Assembly (NCBI GenBank): GCA_963705515.1
Contig: CAVPJV010000001.1
Span: 186,001 to 250,000 of the forward strand
Direction of reading: 5' to 3'
Length of the DNA: 64,000 bases
From: Gaiellasilicea sp963705515
GTDB taxonomy: Bacteria > Actinomycetota > Thermoleophilia > Gaiellales > Gaiellaceae
In this document: positions 40,055 to 48,915 of the stretch, piece by piece
How positions within the stretch are numbered: position 1 is the stretch's first letter
How the letters are laid out: each line of letters begins with the position of its first letter
Notes under the pieces: model-generated
The model's database searches: none
What the model saw: the letters and a program-made list of their open reading frames with translations, nothing else
What the model was told of the DNA's origin: nothing
Position numbers and translations under genes: made by a program

Positions 40055-41596
40055 ATGGCAACCATCGAGAAGGGGGCGGTCTACGAGGCACCCGGCCGTG
40101 AGGGAAGCGTCGTCGAGCTCAAGGCTCGCTACGAGAACTTCATCGGCGGCCACTGGGTCGCACCGACTGCAGGCGAGTACTCGACGAACGTCACGCCGGC
40201 AACGGGCGAGCCCTTTACGGAGGTGCCGCGCTCGACCGCGGACGACATCGAGCTCGCGCTCGATGCCGCGCATGCCACGAAGGAGGCGTGGGGCGAGACG
40301 TCGACGACGGAGCGCTCCAGGATCCTGAACAAGGTCGCGGACGCGATCGAGGAGAACCTCGAGCCGCTCGCGATCGCGGAGAGCTGGGAGAACGGCAAGC
40401 CGGTCCGCGAGACCCTCGCGGCCGACATTCCGCTCGCAGCTGATCACTTCCGCTACTTCGCCTCGGTCATCCGCGGCGAGGAGGGCGGGATCTCCGAGAT
40501 CGACAAGAACACCGTCGCCTACCACTTCAAGGAGCCGCTCGGTGTGGTCGGTCAGATCATCCCGTTCAACTTCCCGCTGCTGATGGCGGCGTGGAAGCTG
40601 GCACCGGCGCTGGCGGCCGGCAATGCGGTCGTGTTGAAGCCCGCGAGCCCGACGCCGTGGTCGATCCTCAAGCTGATGGAGCTGATCGAGGACATCGTCC
40701 CCGCCGGCGTGATCAACGTCGTCAACGGCCCGGGCGCCGAGATCGGCAAGGCTCTGGCCACGAACAAGCGGATCGCGAAGATCGCCTTCACCGGCGAGAC
40801 CGTGACCGGGCGGCTGATCATGCAGTACGCCGCCCAGAACATCATCCCGTCGACGACCGAGCTGGGCGGCAAGTCGCCCAACATCTTCTTCGCCGACGTG
40901 ATGGCCGCGGACGACTCGTTCCTCGACAAGGCCGTCGAGGGGCTCGTGCTCTACGCCTTCAACAAGGGCGAGGTCTGCACGGCGCCCTCGCGCGCGCTGA
41001 TCGAGGAGTCGATCTACGACGAGTTCATGGGACGCGCGCTCGAGCGGATCGCAGCGATCCGCCAGGGCCACCCGCTCGACCCGAGCACTCAGCTCGGGGC
41101 ACAGGTCTCGACGGCTCAGCTCGAGAAGATCGCGAGCTACGTCGAGATCGGCAAGCAGGAGGGTGCGGAGCTGCTGATCGGCGGCGACGAGTCCCACCTG
41201 GGCGGCGAGCTGGAGGGCGGCTTCTACTTCGAGCCGACCGTCTTCAAGGGCACCAACAAGATGAGGATCTTCCAGGAGGAGATCTTCGGCCCGGTGCTCG
41301 CCGTGACCACCTTCCGCAACGAGGCGGAGGCGCTCGAGATCGCGAACGACACGATGTACGGGCTCGGCGCCGGCGTCTGGACGCGGGACACGAGCAAGGC
41401 GTTCCGCATGGGCCGCGCGATCAAGGCGGGCCGCGTGTGGACGAACTGCTACCACCTCTATCCGGCGCACGCCGCCTTCGGCGGCTACAAGGTGTCCGGG
41501 GTCGGGCGCGAGAACCACAGGATGATGCTCGACCACTACAGCCAGACGAAGTGCCTGCTCGTCTCCTATGACCCCGAGCCGCTGGGGCTCTTCTAG
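40055..41596 (+). CDS. Aldehyde dehydrogenase (AldA/ExaC-like)
   Basis: A 513-aa NAD(P)-dependent aldehyde dehydrogenase. The Asn-containing motif is IIPFNFPLLMAAWKLAPALAAGNAVVLKPA, NAD binding includes FTGETVTGRLIM, the catalytic Glu is in STTELGGKSPNIFF and the catalytic Cys is in FNKGEVCTAPSR. The C-terminal GYKVSGVGRENHRMML is typical of acetaldehyde/chloroacetaldehyde dehydrogenases of the ExaC/AldA group. A good Shine-Dalgarno (AAAGGAG) precedes ATG 40055. The downstream DUF779 gene is a regular partner of this ALDH group. Confidence 0.96.
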   Translation: MATIEKGAVYEAPGREGSVVELKARYENFIGGHWVAPTAGEYSTNVTPATGEPFTEVPRSTADDIELALDAAHATKEAWGETSTTERSRILNKVADAIEENLEPLAIAESWENGKPVRETLAADIPLAADHFRYFASVIRGEEGGISEIDKNTVAYHFKEPLGVVGQIIPFNFPLLMAAWKLAPALAAGNAVVLKPASPTPWSILKLMELIEDIVPAGVINVVNGPGAEIGKALATNKRIAKIAFTGETVTGRLIMQYAAQNIIPSTTELGGKSPNIFFADVMAADDSFLDKAVEGLVLYAFNKGEVCTAPSRALIEESIYDEFMGRALERIAAIRQGHPLDPSTQLGAQVSTAQLEKIASYVEIGKQEGAELLIGGDESHLGGELEGGFYFEPTVFKGTNKMRIFQEEIFGPVLAVTTFRNEAEALEIANDTMYGLGAGVWTRDTSKAFRMGRAIKAGRVWTNCYHLYPAHAAFGGYKVSGVGRENHRMMLDHYSQTKCLLVSYDPEPLGLF

Positions 41597-41599
41597 GCG

Positions 41600-41974
41600 A
41601 TGGGCGCGGACACGGCACCGAAGGTCGTCGCCACCGAGGCCGCGCTCGCGGAGCTCGCGCGCCTGCGTGCCGCACACGGTCCGCTCATGCTCTTCCAGTC
41701 GGGGGGCTGCTGCGACGGCAGCTCCCCGATGTGCTTCCCGGACGGGGAGCTGCTGCTGGGGCCGAACGACCTGCTGCTCGGCGATGTCGGAGGCTGCCCC
41801 TTCTACATCGACGCCGAGCAGTACGAGCGGTGGCAGCGGCCACGACTCCTGCTCGACGTCGCGCCCGGCGCCGGCACGGGGTTCTCGCTCGAGGGCCTGC
41901 ATGGCCTGCACTTCGCCGTCTGCGCGCCTCCGGTCGCCGTCGAGCAGCGCGACCGCGCGCCCCTGATCGCTTGA
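41600..41974 (+). CDS. DUF779 family protein
   Basis: A 124-aa protein with the family's cysteine cluster GGCCDGSSPMCFPDGE and the phrase LLGDVGGCPFYID, ending GFSLEGLHGLHFAV. It lies 3 bp after the aldehyde dehydrogenase gene, the usual arrangement in actinobacteria. The cysteines suggest metal or redox binding; a role as accessory to the aldehyde dehydrogenase is inferred from conserved neighbourhood only. Its stop overlaps the next TTG start. Confidence 0.85.
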   Translation: MGADTAPKVVATEAALAELARLRAAHGPLMLFQSGGCCDGSSPMCFPDGELLLGPNDLLLGDVGGCPFYIDAEQYERWQRPRLLLDVAPGAGTGFSLEGLHGLHFAVCAPPVAVEQRDRAPLIA

Positions 41975-42735
41975 CCAAGGTCGACGAGTATCGCCGGGCA
42001 CTCCGCAGCCTGGCCGAGTGGGAGCCGTACCTGCTCGAGCACGCCGCGTTGCCCGGCCCGCGCGCGAATCTCGAGCTCGCAGCGGCCGTCGCCGAGGAGG
42101 CTGACGAGACGGCTCTGCGGCGCTGGGCGGCCGTCGGTCCGGATGCGGCGCCGTTCGGCAGCACCGAGGAGTTTCTCCCGGTCTGCGGCGTGGTGGGGCT
42201 CGGGCGCCTGCTCGCGGACGGCGACCGCTCCGCGCTCGCGGACCTGCGCCGGCTCGCCGGCGACCCGCGCTGGCGCGTGCGAGAGGCCGTCGCGATCGCT
42301 CTCCAACGCTTCGGCGATGCCGACTTCCCCGCGCTGCTCGCCGAGATGCAGCGGTGGGCCGATGGCTCGCTCCGCGATCGCCGCGCTGTCGTCGCCGCCC
42401 TCTGCGAGCCGAGGCTCCTCTCCGCCCCGGGCCGAGCCCGCGACGTGCTGACGCTCCTCGGCCGCGTCACGGCAGAGTTGGAGGACGCCGACGATCGCCA
42501 CAGCGACGCGTTCCGGGCGCTGCGGCAGACGCTGGGCTATGCCTGGAGCGTGGCGATCGTTGCCGCGCCCGAGGAGGGCAAGCCGCTGTTCGAGCGTCTG
42601 CTCGCCAGCGGCGACCGTGATGTCCGCTGGATCGTCCGTGAGAACCTGCGGAAGCGGCGGCTGGCGCGGCTGGACGCGGGCTGGGTGGCGCTGGTAGAGC
42701 GTCAGTGCCCGTCCCCGGTGTCGAGGAAGGGGTAG
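41971..42735 (+). CDS. HEAT-repeat-like protein
   Basis: A 254-aa all-helical protein from TTG 41971 (TTGA overlap). Repeats such as LRRLAGDPRWRVREAVAIALQRFGD and LERLLASGDRDVRWIVRENLRKRRL have the Asp-x-x-W-R-V-R signature of HEAT/PBS-lyase repeats. A scaffold role is likely. It is the third gene of the ALDH-DUF779 operon and its 3' end overlaps the LanC-like gene by 34 bp, tail to tail. Confidence 0.78.
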   Translation: MTKVDEYRRALRSLAEWEPYLLEHAALPGPRANLELAAAVAEEADETALRRWAAVGPDAAPFGSTEEFLPVCGVVGLGRLLADGDRSALADLRRLAGDPRWRVREAVAIALQRFGDADFPALLAEMQRWADGSLRDRRAVVAALCEPRLLSAPGRARDVLTLLGRVTAELEDADDRHSDAFRALRQTLGYAWSVAIVAAPEEGKPLFERLLASGDRDVRWIVRENLRKRRLARLDAGWVALVERQCPSPVSRKG

Positions 42736-43886
42736 CGGCACCGCGCGTCGAGGCAGTCCGACGCGAAGACAGCGGCGCCGATCGCACCCATCCAGAGCGA
42801 GTAGAGCTGCGCCTCGCGCTCCGCCTGGGCGAGCGCGTGCACCGCGAAGCGACGGGCGCGGTCGAGCCACAACTCGTCTCCAGTGCGGTCGAATGCGGCC
42901 AGGAGCGCATAGCCGTTCCCCGCCGTGCCGTGGCAGATCCCGGCGCCCTTCTCGTCGCGGTGGGCTCCGGCCAGCCACGTCAGCTCCGCGCCGGCGACGA
43001 CCAGCTCCTCGGCCAGGTACGGAGCCGTGGTCGCGACTATCCCGGGCGCGCCATGGCACCACTGGAGCTTGATCTCGCCAGTGCGGTGGTGCTCCATGAC
43101 GCCATCTGCCGCCGGCGGCCAGTTCGCGAGGCCGTCCTCGCGAACGACCAGCCGCGACAGCACCTCGTTCGTCTCCGCCTCGAGCCGCTCGGCTCGCTCA
43201 CGGTCGAGCGTGGTCCGGAGCGCATGGACGTTGCCGACGAGGCCGTGCACGGGTCCGAGGGACCTCGTGTCCTTGAACAGCCGCTGCGTCCAGAGCCCGT
43301 CCGTGTCGCGCCGCGCGAGCAGCGCCTCCGCGCTCTCGCAACATGCGTCGCGCCAGCGCTCCTCGCCGGTGCGTGTGCGGAGCTCGCCTGCGATCAGGAG
43401 CGTCCCCGGCGTTCCCCACATCAGCTCGTCGAGCTCGTCCGCGTGGGCATTGGCGCGGACGCGCGCGTAGAGGTCGTCGGCGAGCTCCGGCCGCTCCGTC
43501 AGCGACCAGGCAACGAGGAGCACGCCCGCCTCTCCCGAGAGCAGTGACGAGTCCCGCTCGGGTAGGTCCATGCCGGGGAAGACGACCGGGCTCTCGCGCC
43601 ACGACTCGAGCGCCGCGAGCGCGACCTCCGGAAGGTCGAGTCCGGACTCGGCGTGCCCGCGCCGCTGCAGCGCGTCGAGCGCCCAGACGACACCGGGCGC
43701 GCCGGCATAGAGGGTCGGCTCGGGGCGACCGGGCGCGACCGGAGTGTCGGGTGGAGCCGGCCAGAGGCGCTGCCGCCCGTATGCGTCGTCCACGTCGGCG
43801 ACGATCCGCGCGATGGCGGCGCGCACGCGGCTCTCTTCCCAGCGCTCGTCTGTGACCGGCTCGAAGTCCTCGGGCCGGAAGAGCAT
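42702..43886 (-). CDS. LanC-like (lanthionine synthetase C family) protein
   Basis: A 394-aa alpha/alpha-barrel protein. Repeated GxxG helices (LYAGAPGVVWALDAL, SLLSGEAGVLLVAWSL, GPVHGLVGNVHALR) and the zinc-ligand motifs QWCHGAPGI (about residue 277) and GICHGTAGNGYALL (about 317) are those of LanC cyclases and LanC-like proteins. No lanthipeptide precursor, dehydratase or transporter is seen nearby. The start (ATG 43886) overlaps the SDR stop. It could add thiols to unsaturated carbons, or it may serve a detoxification role; the context with an acyl-CoA synthetase-like gene does not decide. Confidence 0.85.
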   Translation of the reverse strand: MLFRPEDFEPVTDERWEESRVRAAIARIVADVDDAYGRQRLWPAPPDTPVAPGRPEPTLYAGAPGVVWALDALQRRGHAESGLDLPEVALAALESWRESPVVFPGMDLPERDSSLLSGEAGVLLVAWSLTERPELADDLYARVRANAHADELDELMWGTPGTLLIAGELRTRTGEERWRDACCESAEALLARRDTDGLWTQRLFKDTRSLGPVHGLVGNVHALRTTLDRERAERLEAETNEVLSRLVVREDGLANWPPAADGVMEHHRTGEIKLQWCHGAPGIVATTAPYLAEELVVAGAELTWLAGAHRDEKGAGICHGTAGNGYALLAAFDRTGDELWLDRARRFAVHALAQAEREAQLYSLWMGAIGAAVFASDCLDARCRYPFLDTGDGH

Positions 43887-44631
43887 CAGGCTTCGCGTCG
43901 CAGCCTGATCGCGTTCAGGTCCTCGGCCAGGATCCTGTCGACTCGCCGTTCGAGCTCGTCGAGCGGGTCGTGCTCGGCGTGGATGTAGCGGCCCGAGAGT
44001 GCGTCGAAGCGGCCGGACGCGAGCGCGTGCACGAGCGCCGGCGCCAGCTCCGGCGGCGTCCATGGCGCGTCGTCGGAGAACCAGTCCGCCGTCATCTCCG
44101 TGCGCACGAGCCCGGGGCTGATCACGAACACGGGGATGCGACCGTTGAGCTGCGTTCGCCAGCGTCTCGCCGTACCGGCAGGCGGCCGCCTTGCTCGCGG
44201 TGTACGCGGTCGCGCTCGAACCGGGAAGGTACGAGGCGCCGCTCCCGGTGATCACGATCCGCCCACGGCCGCGCTCGAGCATTCCCGGAATCACCGCGCT
44301 GCACGAGAGGTGGACGCCGAGCACGTTCGTCTCGAAGACGCGCCACCAGTCGTCCAGGTCGGCCTCCCAGGCGTTCTCCTCGCGGAGCCCGATCCCGGCG
44401 TTCGCCACGAGCAGGTCGAGCGGGATCCGCCTCGGCGACCATCCGCTCGACGTCCTCGCGCTTCGAGACGTCGCCGACGACGGCGGTGCCGCCGATCTCG
44501 GTCGCAACGGCTTCGACCTGCTCCGGCGTGCGGCCGGTGACGGTGACGTGCCAGCCGCCGGCCGCGAGCTCGCGCGCGATGTCCGCGCCGATCCCCCGCC
44601 CGCCTCCGGTGACCAGTGCTCTAGACGGCAT
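43886..44631 (-). CDS. Short-chain dehydrogenase/reductase (two frameshifts)
   Basis: A classical SDR split over three frames. MPSRALVTGGGRGIGADIARELAAGG (cofactor motif TGGGRGIG) runs to about 44430. LLVANAGIG, then VITGSGASYLPG and YTASKAAACRYGETLANA (Y-x3-K) follows to about 44150. VFVISPGLVRTEMTADWF runs to the stop at 43886. Both junctions need the removal of one base. The length is 3n+2, so two extra bases explain everything and give 247 aa, normal for the family. It is overlapped by genes at both ends, arguing against long-standing decay. Confidence 0.82.
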
Positions 44632-46513
44632 TCGCGATCTCCTCCAGGGTCTCGGGGTTCTCCAGGGTCGAAAGGTCGCCGGGATCCTCGCCGAGCGCCT
44701 TCGCGCGGACGGCGCGGCGGACGATCTTCGCCGAGCGCGTCTTCGGCAGCGCCGAGACGAAGAGGATCCGCTCGGGCGCGAACGCCTTGCCGAGCGCGGC
44801 TGCGACGGCGGCCTTGATTCCGTCGGCGTCCTCCTCGGCGCCCGGCTTCAGCGCCACGAAGATCCAGGCGGTCTCGCCCTTGACCTCGTGCGGCACGCCG
44901 ATCGCGGCTGCCTCGGCGACCGAGGGGTGGTCGAGCGCGGCCGACTCGAGCTCGGCCGGGCCGATCCGCTTGCCGGCGATGTTGAGGGTGTCGTCGGAGC
45001 GGCCGTGCAGGAACCAGTAGCCGTCCTCGTCGACCGACGCCCAGTCGCCGTGTGTCCAGACGCCCGGGAATCGGCGCCAGTACGTCTCGAGGTAGCGCTC
45101 GTCGTCGCCCCAGACCCCACGCGTCATCCCCGGCCACGCGCGCGTACAGACGAGCTCGCCGACCTCGCCGCGCAGCGGCTTGCCCTCGGGCGAGTAGACG
45201 TCCATCGCCTGGCCGAGCGCCGGGAAGCCCAGCGAGACGGGCTTCGTCGGCTCGGTCAGCGTGACGGCGAGGAAGCAGGCGCCGACCTCGGTGCCGCCCG
45301 AGATGTTCACGATCGGGATCCGGCCGCCGCCGGCGACGTGCTCGTTGAGCCAGTCGTACGGCCCCGCGTTCCACGGCTCGCCGGTCGTCGTGATCGCGCG
45401 CAGCGACGACAGGTCCTGCCGGGGAACGCCCTTCGGGATCAGCGCCCGGATCAGGGTGGGCGAGACACCGAGCATCGTCACCTGCTCGTCTTCGACCAGC
45501 TGCCAGAGCCGGTCGTCGGGGCGGTCGGGCGCGCCCTCCATGTAGATCACGGCCGCCCCGGCCGCGCCGGCGCCGACCACGGTCCACGGGCCCATGATCC
45601 ACCCCATGTCGGTTGCGAAGAGGACGCGGTCGCCGGCGCGGATGTCGGCCTGGTATGCGGCCTCGCGGGCGATCGAGAGCAGGAAGCCCCCGTGCACGTG
45701 CAGCGCGCCCTTCGGGCGCCCCGTCGTCCCGGACGTGTAGGCGAGCAGATAGGGATGCTCCGCCTCGACCTCGAGCGGCGGCAGCTCGCCCGGACCGAGC
45801 TCGACGTCCCAGCTCCGGTCGTCCCGCGACCACTCGACGACGTGCTCGACGGTCGGCGACTCGCGCAGCGCCTCCTCGATCGTCTCCCGCATCGGCACGC
45901 GGGAGCCGCGGCGCAGCGAGTAGTCGGCCGTGATCACGGCCTTGGCGCCGGAGTCCTGCAGCCGCTGCACGACCGCGGGCGCGGCGAAGCCGGAGAAGAT
46001 CGGCACCTGGATCGCGCCGATGTGGGCGCAGGCGTGCGAGGCGACGGCGGCCTCGGGCGCCATCGGCATGTAGATCGCGACCCGGTCGCCGGCGCCGACG
46101 CCGAGCGCGACGAGGGCTTCCGCGAGCTTCACGACCTGCTCGGAGAGCGCTGCGAACGTCCATTCGTCGCGGTGGCCGTCCTCGGTGCGGAAGACTGCCG
46201 CCACCGCGTCGGGCGTCCGCTCGGCCCACGCGTGCACGCAGGCCTGGGCGATGTTCAGCCGCGCCCCCTCGAACCAGGTCGTCCACTCGATCCCGCGCGA
46301 GTCGTCGAGGACGCGGTCCCACGTGGCGGCCAGATCGAGCTCGAGGTCGTCGGCGACGGCGCGCCAGAAGCGGTCGGGCTCCTCGACCGAGACTCGATGC
46401 AGAGCGGCGTAGCCGTCGCAGCCGAGCGCTCGCGCGAGCCGCGTCACGTTCGCCGACTCGAGCTGCGCCGCGGACGGCGTCCAGGCGAATTTGACGTCCG
46501 CGTTAGCGATCAC
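44621..46513 (-). CDS. AMP-dependent acyl-CoA synthetase (Acs-like)
   Basis: A 630-aa adenylate-forming enzyme: LLAYTSGTTGRPKGALHVHGG, FATDMGWIMGPWTVVGAG, NISGGTEVGACF in place of the Acs WWQTETG, GRSDDTLNIAGKRIGPAELE and C-terminal LPKTRSAKIVRR with the catalytic lysine. It lacks the WWQTETG acetate pocket, so its substrate is probably another short or branched acid; acetoacetyl- or propionyl-like acids are possible. It starts the minus operon leading to the SDR and LanC-like genes and is divergent from the MFS exporter, sharing the operator region. Confidence 0.9.
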   Translation of the reverse strand: MIANADVKFAWTPSAAQLESANVTRLARALGCDGYAALHRVSVEEPDRFWRAVADDLELDLAATWDRVLDDSRGIEWTTWFEGARLNIAQACVHAWAERTPDAVAAVFRTEDGHRDEWTFAALSEQVVKLAEALVALGVGAGDRVAIYMPMAPEAAVASHACAHIGAIQVPIFSGFAAPAVVQRLQDSGAKAVITADYSLRRGSRVPMRETIEEALRESPTVEHVVEWSRDDRSWDVELGPGELPPLEVEAEHPYLLAYTSGTTGRPKGALHVHGGFLLSIAREAAYQADIRAGDRVLFATDMGWIMGPWTVVGAGAAGAAVIYMEGAPDRPDDRLWQLVEDEQVTMLGVSPTLIRALIPKGVPRQDLSSLRAITTTGEPWNAGPYDWLNEHVAGGGRIPIVNISGGTEVGACFLAVTLTEPTKPVSLGFPALGQAMDVYSPEGKPLRGEVGELVCTRAWPGMTRGVWGDDERYLETYWRRFPGVWTHGDWASVDEDGYWFLHGRSDDTLNIAGKRIGPAELESAALDHPSVAEAAAIGVPHEVKGETAWIFVALKPGAEEDADGIKAAVAAALGKAFAPERILFVSALPKTRSAKIVRRAVRAKALGEDPGDLSTLENPETLEEIANAV

Positions 46514-46519
46514 TAACCT
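46491..46519 (+). promoter_or_regulatory. Promoter of the MFS-tetR operon
   Basis: TTGACG at 46491-46496, 17-bp spacer, TAACCT at 46514-46519. It is overlapped by the large inverted repeat at 46500-46534 and lies about 30 bp upstream of the MFS start. Confidence 0.5.
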
Positions 46520-46534
46520 AGTGCTCGCTAACGT
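46500..46534. promoter_or_regulatory. Candidate TetR operator (35-bp inverted repeat)
   Basis: Arms of 16 bp (GCGTTAGCGATCACTA and the complement of TAGTGCTCGCTAACGT) match at 14 positions around a 3-bp centre. It sits in the divergent gap between the acyl-CoA synthetase (start 46513) and MFS genes and covers the MFS promoter, so the TetR protein encoded at 47967 could control both directions. Confidence 0.65.
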
Positions 46535-46551
46535 CAGTCGAAGGGATGCTC

Positions 46552-47970
46552 ATGGCACTCGCAATCTTTTCAGAGGAGCGGAGGAAGTGGTGGACGCTCG
46601 CCGCCGTCTCCTTCGGGCTCTTCATGATCATGCTCGACAACACGGTGGTGAACGTCGCGCTGCCGGCGATCCAGGAGGATCTCGGGGCCGATCTCTCCCA
46701 GCTCCAGTGGATCGTCGCCGGCTATGCGCTCACGTTCGCGGCGCTGATGCTGATCGGCGGCAAGCTCGCCGATGCGTTCGGCCGCCGCCTCATCTTCGTG
46801 ATCGGGATCGTGATCTTCACGGCGGCCTCGCTCTGGTGCGGCCTTTCCGAGACCGGCGAGATGCTGATCGTGGCGCGCTGCGTGCAGGGTGCCGGTGCGG
46901 CGCTGATGAACCCGGCGACGCTGTCGATCATCTCCGCCACCTTCCCGCCGAAGCAGCGCGGTGCGGCGATCGGGATCTGGGCGGGCGTCTCGGCACTCGC
47001 GCTCGCGATCGGGCCGCTCGTCGGCGGCCTGCTCACCGAGCATCTGAGCTGGCACTGGATCTTCTTCATCAACGTCCCGGTCGGCGTGGTCGCGATCGCG
47101 GCCAGCTTCATGCTGATCACGGAGTCGAAGGACGAGACGCACGAGAGCCTCGACCTACCCGGCCTCGGCACATCGGCGCTCGGGCTCTTCGCGCTCACGT
47201 ACGGCCTGATCGAGGCGAACACGTACGGCTGGACGTCGGCACGAATCGTCGGCTCGTTCGTCGTCGCCGTCGTTGCGCTGGCCTCGTTCGTGCTGATCGA
47301 GCGGCGTAGCCGCTTCCCGATGCTCGACCTGAGCCTCTTCCGCAGCGGCACCTACACGGGCGCGAACGTGGCGATGCTGCTCGTCGCGCTCGCCATGTTC
47401 GGCGTCTTCTTCTTCGTCTCGCTCTACATGCAGAACGTGCTCGGCTACTCGGCCGTGCAGGCGGGCGCAGCGTTCCTGCCGATGACCCTGCTGATCATCC
47501 TGGTCGCGCCGATCGCCGGGAAGGCGTCGGACCGGTTCGGCTCGCGCTGGCTGATGACGATCGGGATGGTGCTGCTCGGCATCCAGCTGCTCTACTTCTC
47601 GCAGCTGAGCGCCACCGCCAGCTTCTGGAACCTGCTGCCGGGCTTCATCCTCGGCGGGTTCGGGATGGCGATGGCGATGACGCCGACCGCGGCCGCCGCG
47701 ACGCGCGCCGTGCCGGTGCACAAGTCCGGCGTCGGCTCGGCGGTGCTGAACGCGATGCGGCAGGTCGGCGGCTCGATCGGGATCGCCCTGATGGGCGCGA
47801 TCGTCGCCGACCAGGTGAGCAAGCGTCCCGGCGTCGATGGGTTCATGGCCGGTTTCGAGCGGGCGCTGATCGTGGCGTCCGTCTTCGCGTTCGTGGGCTC
47901 GATCGTCGCGTTCGCGCTCGTGCGCCAGGAGCCTGAGCACGCCTCCGCTCGCGTGGAGCTCGCGGCGTGA
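46552..47970 (+). CDS. MFS drug exporter, DHA2 (EmrB/QacA, 14-TM) family
   Basis: About 472 aa. The membrane segments and motifs are those of DHA2 transporters: LDNTVVNVALPAIQEDLGADLSQLQWIVAGYALTFAALMLIGGKLADAFGRR (motif D1 then A) and GAALMNPATLSIISATFPPKQRGAAIGIWAGVSALALAIGPLVGGLL (motif C). ATG 46552 is preferred over 46546 because AAGGGA is then properly spaced. The proton-driven exporter's substrate is unknown. It overlaps the tetR gene (GTGA), which regulates it in the usual arrangement. Confidence 0.93.
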   Translation: MALAIFSEERRKWWTLAAVSFGLFMIMLDNTVVNVALPAIQEDLGADLSQLQWIVAGYALTFAALMLIGGKLADAFGRRLIFVIGIVIFTAASLWCGLSETGEMLIVARCVQGAGAALMNPATLSIISATFPPKQRGAAIGIWAGVSALALAIGPLVGGLLTEHLSWHWIFFINVPVGVVAIAASFMLITESKDETHESLDLPGLGTSALGLFALTYGLIEANTYGWTSARIVGSFVVAVVALASFVLIERRSRFPMLDLSLFRSGTYTGANVAMLLVALAMFGVFFFVSLYMQNVLGYSAVQAGAAFLPMTLLIILVAPIAGKASDRFGSRWLMTIGMVLLGIQLLYFSQLSATASFWNLLPGFILGGFGMAMAMTPTAAAATRAVPVHKSGVGSAVLNAMRQVGGSIGIALMGAIVADQVSKRPGVDGFMAGFERALIVASVFAFVGSIVAFALVRQEPEHASARVELAA

Positions 47971-48575
47971 GCACGACCGGCCAGGCACGCCTGCCGGCAG
48001 CCGAACGCCGGCAGGCGATCGTCGACGCGGCACTCCCCGTCTTCGCAACCGGCAGCTACAGCGGTGCGACGACGGCGGGCATCGCCCGAGCGGCCGGCAT
48101 CTCCGAGCCGATCCTCTACCGCCACTTCGCCTCGAAGCGGGAGCTGTACCTGGCGTGCCTCGAGGCCGCCTGGGTCTCGTTCCGGGCGGCGCTCGACGTG
48201 AAGCTCGACGAGCTCGGCGACCGCGAGGCGGTCACCGCGATCGGTCAGGCGTCGCGTGAGTTCCATGCCTCGGGCGGGATCAAGCCCGTGACGCTCTGGA
48301 TCCAGGCGCTCAACGAGGCGGGCGAGGACGAGGAGATCCAGGCGTTCCTCCGGCGCCAGCTCCGGGAGGTGCACGACTACATCGCCGCCGCGGTCCGGCG
48401 CGCGCAGGCGGCGGGCGGGGTTCCTGCCGACCGGGACGCGGACGCCGAGGCCTGGATCTTCGTCGGCGCCGCGCTCCTCCTCTCCTTCGCCGACCGCCTC
48501 GGCGGCCTGCTCGGCCAGGACGACTTCGGCCGGATGGCGGCCGAGCGCCGCCGCTGGCTCACCGGCGAAGGCTAA
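47967..48575 (+). CDS. TetR-family transcriptional regulator
   Basis: A 202-aa protein from GTG 47967. The HTH is PAAERRQAIVDAALPVFATGSYSGATTAGIARAAGISEPILYRHFASKRELYLACL. The ligand-binding C-terminal half is all helical. It is cotranscribed with the MFS exporter and most likely represses it through the inverted repeat at 46500-46534. Confidence 0.92.
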   Translation: MSTTGQARLPAAERRQAIVDAALPVFATGSYSGATTAGIARAAGISEPILYRHFASKRELYLACLEAAWVSFRAALDVKLDELGDREAVTAIGQASREFHASGGIKPVTLWIQALNEAGEDEEIQAFLRRQLREVHDYIAAAVRRAQAAGGVPADRDADAEAWIFVGAALLLSFADRLGGLLGQDDFGRMAAERRRWLTGEG

Positions 48576-48648
48576 GAGCTAGGGAACGACGGCCCGATTG
48601 GCCCTGCCACTCCGGGAGGCGAAGCCGACCCTTCAGGGGTCTTGGCGC

Positions 48649-48680
48649 GAACCGGGATCTGCTCCCGCAGATCCCGGTTC
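48649..48680. terminator. Strong hairpin downstream of tetR
   Basis: A 14-bp perfect stem GAACCGGGATCTGC / GCAGATCCCGGTTC with a TCCC loop. There is no T-tract. It is preceded by a small hairpin (GACCC / GGGTC at 48627-48641). Confidence 0.5.
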
Positions 48681-48705
48681 TGATTGCGCCCAGGTCTTAA
48701 AAGAC

Positions 48706-48742
48706 GAAACGTCCCCGGCTGCGGCTCCGGGGACGTTTCTTG
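48706..48742 (+). terminator. Intrinsic-type terminator
   Basis: A 13-bp perfect stem GAAACGTCCCCGG / CCGGGGACGTTTC with an 8-nt loop, preceded by AAAA and followed by a short T-rich stretch. It works best as the terminator of the MFS-tetR transcript, 130 bp after tetR. Confidence 0.6.
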
Positions 48743-48915
48743 AGGCAAGCTGCCACTAGGCGACACTCCGAGAATCGTGACCCTGCGGCTCGATCACGCT
48801 CCTGCGGTTGCGGCGGTCGCCTTTTCGGTGGCGCGCCCTTGCACTCGAGCCTGGCGTCGGTCGGTGCAAGTTGAGCCGCACTGTACGAGCACCGTCCGAA
48901 AAAGTCAAGTAGCTC

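Noticed and set aside
41685..43062. Minus-strand frames crossing the ALDH-DUF779-HEAT genes, including long extensions of the LanC-like frame
   Set aside because: Only the part from 43886 to 42702 has LanC motifs. Frames opposite DUF779 and HEAT are compositionally shadow-like.
42702..46322. A single 1206-codon minus frame that would fuse SDR fragment and LanC-like protein
   Set aside because: The upstream two thirds are the wrong frame of the acyl-CoA synthetase and only a segment of the SDR. It arises because an SDR frame break brings part of it into the LanC frame.
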